From NCBI RefSeq assembly GCF_904848665.1, contig NZ_CAJHCQ010000024.1, forward strand, positions 62,001-126,000: 64,000 nucleotides of DNA, in the 5' to 3' direction. Below the pieces are notes generated by a model. The model saw nothing but the letters and a program-made list of their open reading frames with translations, did not search any database and had not been told where the DNA came from. The position numbers and the translations under genes are program-made. The stretch's first letter is position 1. Each line of letters starts with the position of its first letter. The stretch comes from Paraburkholderia hiiakae. GTDB lineage: Bacteria > Pseudomonadota > Gammaproteobacteria > Burkholderiales > Burkholderiaceae. Of this stretch, positions 62,061 through 64,000 are shown one piece after another.

Positions 62061-62434
62061 CTTCACTGGGATACTCGGGCCGACACATGGTTGCGCTCGA
62101 GAACACCGCGTCACGCCACAACATGGTCGTGTGCACGCTTTGCAGTTGCTATCCCTGGCCTGTGCTTGGGTTGCCGCCAGTCTGGTACAAGAGCGCGGCG
62201 TATCGCGCGCGGGCGGTCAGGGACCCGCGCGGCGTATTGTGGGAGTTTGGCGTGACGCTGCCTGAGTCGACGGAGATCCGTGTCTGGGACTCGACCGCAG
62301 AAGTGCGCTACCTCGTCATTCCGCAACGTCCCGATGGTACCGGGCACATGAACGAAGACGAACTCTCAGCGCTGGTCACGCGCGATTCGATGATTGGCAC
62401 GGGAATCCCGAAACTACCTGGGAGCGCGAAATGA
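62061..62434 (+). pseudogene. nthA: Nitrile hydratase alpha subunit, 5'-truncated
   Basis: Starting in the middle of the protein (LGYSGRHMVALENTASRHN), it contains the cobalt-type metal site VCTLCSCYPWPVLGLPPVWYK (Thr in CTLCSC marks Co rather than Fe enzymes), then EIRVWDSTAEVRYLVIPQRP and LVTRDSMIGTGIP to the normal C-terminus. Roughly the first half is missing, replaced by the binding-protein fragment. An open frame from 61766 would produce a chimera with an out-of-phase N-terminus. The stop codon overlaps the beta-subunit start, as in intact operons. Confidence 0.82.
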
Positions 62435-63093
62435 CTTACGTCTCGCACGCGGATCTCGGTGGAAAGCCTGGCCTCGGGCCTGTGGTGGGGAACAGCGATG
62501 ACCAGGTTTTTCACTTCGACTGGGAAGGGCGCACGCTGGCGCTCACGTTGGCGATGGCCGCAACTGGCGCGTTCAACGTCGACATGACCCGGCGGGCGCG
62601 CGAAACGCTCGCGCGGTATGCCGAACTGACCTACTACGCAACCTGGTTCGAGGCGCTCGCGGTGCTGCTTGTCGAATGCGGTTTGGTCGGGGAGGACGAA
62701 CTCGCGGCGGGCAACATGCTGCACCCGCCGCAGCCGGCAATGGGTGTGCTGCATGCGCGTGACGTACCTGCGGCCGTGGCGAAGTCCCGGGCCCCCGAAC
62801 GGCAGCCGACTGCGCCGGCGCGCTTCGAGGTTGGCCAGAGCGTGCGCATGCGCACGACCCCGGCGCCACACCATAGCCGCTTGCCGGGCTATGCTCGAGG
62901 AAAGGTCGGGTGCATCGAACGGGTTCGAGGTGTGCATGTGTTTGCGGACAGCCATGCGCACGGTCTGGGAGAGGATCCGCAATGGCTGTATTCGGTCGTG
63001 TTCGAGGGCCGCGAGCTATGGGGCGACGACGTCCCGTACGCGATGAGCGTAGCGCTCGACGCATGGGAACCGTATCTGGAAGCGTTGCCATGA
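62431..63093 (+). CDS. nthB: Nitrile hydratase beta subunit
   Basis: 220 residues, usual length. N-terminal DLGGKPGLGPVV and FHFDWEGRTLALTLAMAATGAFNVDMTRRARE, then the C-terminal SH3-like domain with GQSVRMRTTPAPHHSRLPGYARGKVGCIERVRGVHVFADSHAHGLGEDPQWLYSVVF. With alpha it hydrates nitriles to amides. It overlaps the alpha remnant by 4 bases and the next gene by 4 bases. Without a complete alpha subunit in the window it cannot form a normal enzyme unless another copy exists. Confidence 0.93.
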   Translation: MTYVSHADLGGKPGLGPVVGNSDDQVFHFDWEGRTLALTLAMAATGAFNVDMTRRARETLARYAELTYYATWFEALAVLLVECGLVGEDELAAGNMLHPPQPAMGVLHARDVPAAVAKSRAPERQPTAPARFEVGQSVRMRTTPAPHHSRLPGYARGKVGCIERVRGVHVFADSHAHGLGEDPQWLYSVVFEGRELWGDDVPYAMSVALDAWEPYLEALP

Positions 63094-63404
63094 GCGTCCC
63101 TTTCCCCAGCTCGCTGCGCCAGGTGGGCGACGACGAGCCGATATTTCGCGCACCATGGGAGGCCTCAGCGTTTGCGATGGCCGTCTTGCTATGCGAACGC
63201 GGTCTGTTCACGTGGGAAGAGTGGACGCAGGCGCTTGCCGCGCACATCGGCGAAGCGCAGGCTAAGGGAGATCCAGACCTCGGAGATACCTACTACGGAT
63301 ATTGGCTTGCAGCGCTTGAGTCGCTCGTCGCGTCAAAGGGCGCGAGTTGCGAAGCAAGCATGGAGCAGGGCAGTGATACGCACGCCTCACGGCCGCCCAA
63401 TTGA
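63090..63404 (+). CDS. Nitrile hydratase accessory protein (activator)
   Basis: 104 residues. FRAPWEASAFAMAVLLCERGLFTWEEWTQALAAHI and DTYYGYWLAALESLV match the small activator/cobalt-insertion proteins encoded after nthB (P14K-like), themselves related to the beta-subunit N-terminus. ATG overlaps the nthB stop (ATGA). Confidence 0.88.
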   Translation: MSVPFPSSLRQVGDDEPIFRAPWEASAFAMAVLLCERGLFTWEEWTQALAAHIGEAQAKGDPDLGDTYYGYWLAALESLVASKGASCEASMEQGSDTHASRPPN

Positions 63405-63839
63405 GCTGCGGCCGGAGGATTTGACGGAATAGTGAGCGTGCAGCGAACCTCGATCGGGAGCGGCTGCAACGGAGGTCTCAGCGGTCGCTTGAATGTCCCG
63501 CTACAGGCGACGGCGAGCGGCTGGAAATGGCCGGCAACGGCAGTTCGCCGTCCGCGAGCGGCAGCAGTGGGGCTCGCCGCAGTTGCTTCGTTCGAGCAGC
63601 GAGTGCCCGACGGCGATACGCCGTCGCAAGCTCCCCAGCCTCCGCGTCGATTCTCCGGCACGGAGTGACACAATTATTGCCGCAACGGTGACACTTTTAT
63701 TGCGGTCTACGAAAGCACTTGCACGTGGCCGATCCCGCGTGCGTTATGAGCCGGTGTAATGAACGGCAACGCGGCCTTCAGGCATGTCCCGTGCGGGAAT
63801 TGGCATGGGTACACGGACATCACTGGAGGGCGACTCACT
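63405..63839. other. Non-coding stretch with a short direct repeat
   Basis: No gene recognised. TGACACAATTATTGCCG (63666-63682) and TGACACTTTTATTGCGG (63689-63705) form a 23-base-spaced direct repeat, the type of multiple end repeat seen at some IS21-family elements. No transposase is present in the window, so this may be a residual element end. Confidence 0.35.
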
Positions 63840-64000
63840 ATGAAAAATGCCAGACATCTTATTGCGCTTGCCCCAGTGCTTTCTGCAATTTTCTCCACGC
63901 CCTCGATGGCGGTGGGGTGCGTGGAAGGCGCCGCTGTCGGCGGGGTAACGGGCCACGTTGCCGGGAAGCACGGCACCGCTGGCGCAGCCGCCGGATGTGC
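63840..64000 (+). CDS. Small exported glycine-zipper protein, 3' end outside window
   Basis: Frame open from ATG 63840 (CTGGAGGG upstream) to the window edge. Signal peptide about 1-24 (FSTPSMAVG), then VEGAAVGGVTGHVAGKHGTAGAAAGC, a Gly/Ala-rich hydrophobic repeat like the glycine-zipper segments of small Burkholderia envelope proteins. Function unknown; incomplete. Confidence 0.75.
   Translation, partial: MKNARHLIALAPVLSAIFSTPSMAVGCVEGAAVGGVTGHVAGKHGTAGAAAGC

Noticed and set aside
1..64000. CRISPR arrays, tRNA or rRNA genes, intact transposases, integrases
   Set aside because: No regularly spaced repeats, cloverleaf-like sequences, rRNA segments or transposase/integrase motifs were seen by eye; short or divergent cases could have been missed.

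Overview
The window looks like a piece of a Burkholderiaceae genome (Paraburkholderia/Caballeronia type). The base composition is GC-rich, there are two Burkholderia-style trimeric porins, several LysR/IclR/TetR regulators and many catabolic operons. A KfrA-type coiled-coil DNA-binding gene at 38 kb is of a kind mostly found on plasmids and secondary replicons, so a megaplasmid or second chromosome is plausible. I saw no rRNA, tRNA, CRISPR array or intact insertion sequence.

Region 1 (about 1-30.4 kb) is a large catabolic and uptake module. It encodes a Rieske oxygenase of the quaternary-ammonium type (bridging Glu instead of Asp), a KauB/PuuC-like aldehyde dehydrogenase, a betainyl-CoA-type thioesterase, a second porin and an FAD-linked oxidase. 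It also carries an ADP-forming acyl-CoA synthetase, an acyl-CoA dehydrogenase, a PaaG-like crotonase, a polyamine-type ABC importer, a flavodoxin-fold oxidoreductase, ETF alpha/beta and a MarC-like membrane protein. Next come an AruI-like 2-keto acid decarboxylase, a BetI-like TetR regulator, a cationic amino-acid ABC importer, an AruH-like transaminase, an AspA/AstE-like deacylase and a DgcA/StcD-like NADH:flavin oxidoreductase. At least four promoters share the layout TTGAA(C/A)-N17-TATACT-like, with a TGAA-N6-TTCA operator on the -35 box, and a fifth operator precedes the flavin oxidoreductase. The local TetR protein probably controls the whole set. Together the genes suggest import and breakdown of an amino acid with a permanently charged omega group (trimethyllysine-like, or a guanidino/betaine relative) by transamination, decarboxylation, aldehyde oxidation, CoA activation, partial beta-oxidation, thioester hydrolysis and N-demethylation. 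The substrate is inference.

Region 2 (30.6-37.3 kb) is an IclR-controlled acyl-CoA module: two paired acyl-CoA dehydrogenases and a MaoC hydratase run divergently from an MHS-family symporter, a CaiB-type CoA-transferase and an IclR gene. Region 3 (37.3-39.5 kb) holds a chemotaxis-receptor gene remnant, a nested inverted repeat and the KfrA-like gene. Region 4 (39.7-50.5 kb) is a Liv-type ABC importer with two tandem binding proteins, converging on a gentisate operon (3-hydroxybenzoate 6-hydroxylase, maleylpyruvate isomerase, fumarylpyruvate hydrolase, gentisate dioxygenase) with a divergent LysR gene.

Region 5 (50.5-55.8 kb) has a small Rap1a-like exported protein, a rhodanese paired with an FtrA-like regulator, a rearranged MFS/LysR relic and a SulP transporter. 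Region 6 (55.8-64 kb) is accessory and decayed: an SDR and a cupin with an AraC-like direct repeat upstream, a DUF1254 gene split by an amber codon, an exported protein of unknown function, and a cobalt-type nitrile hydratase locus. In that locus the alpha-subunit gene has been cut and joined to the start of an ABC binding-protein gene, while the beta subunit and accessory protein are intact.
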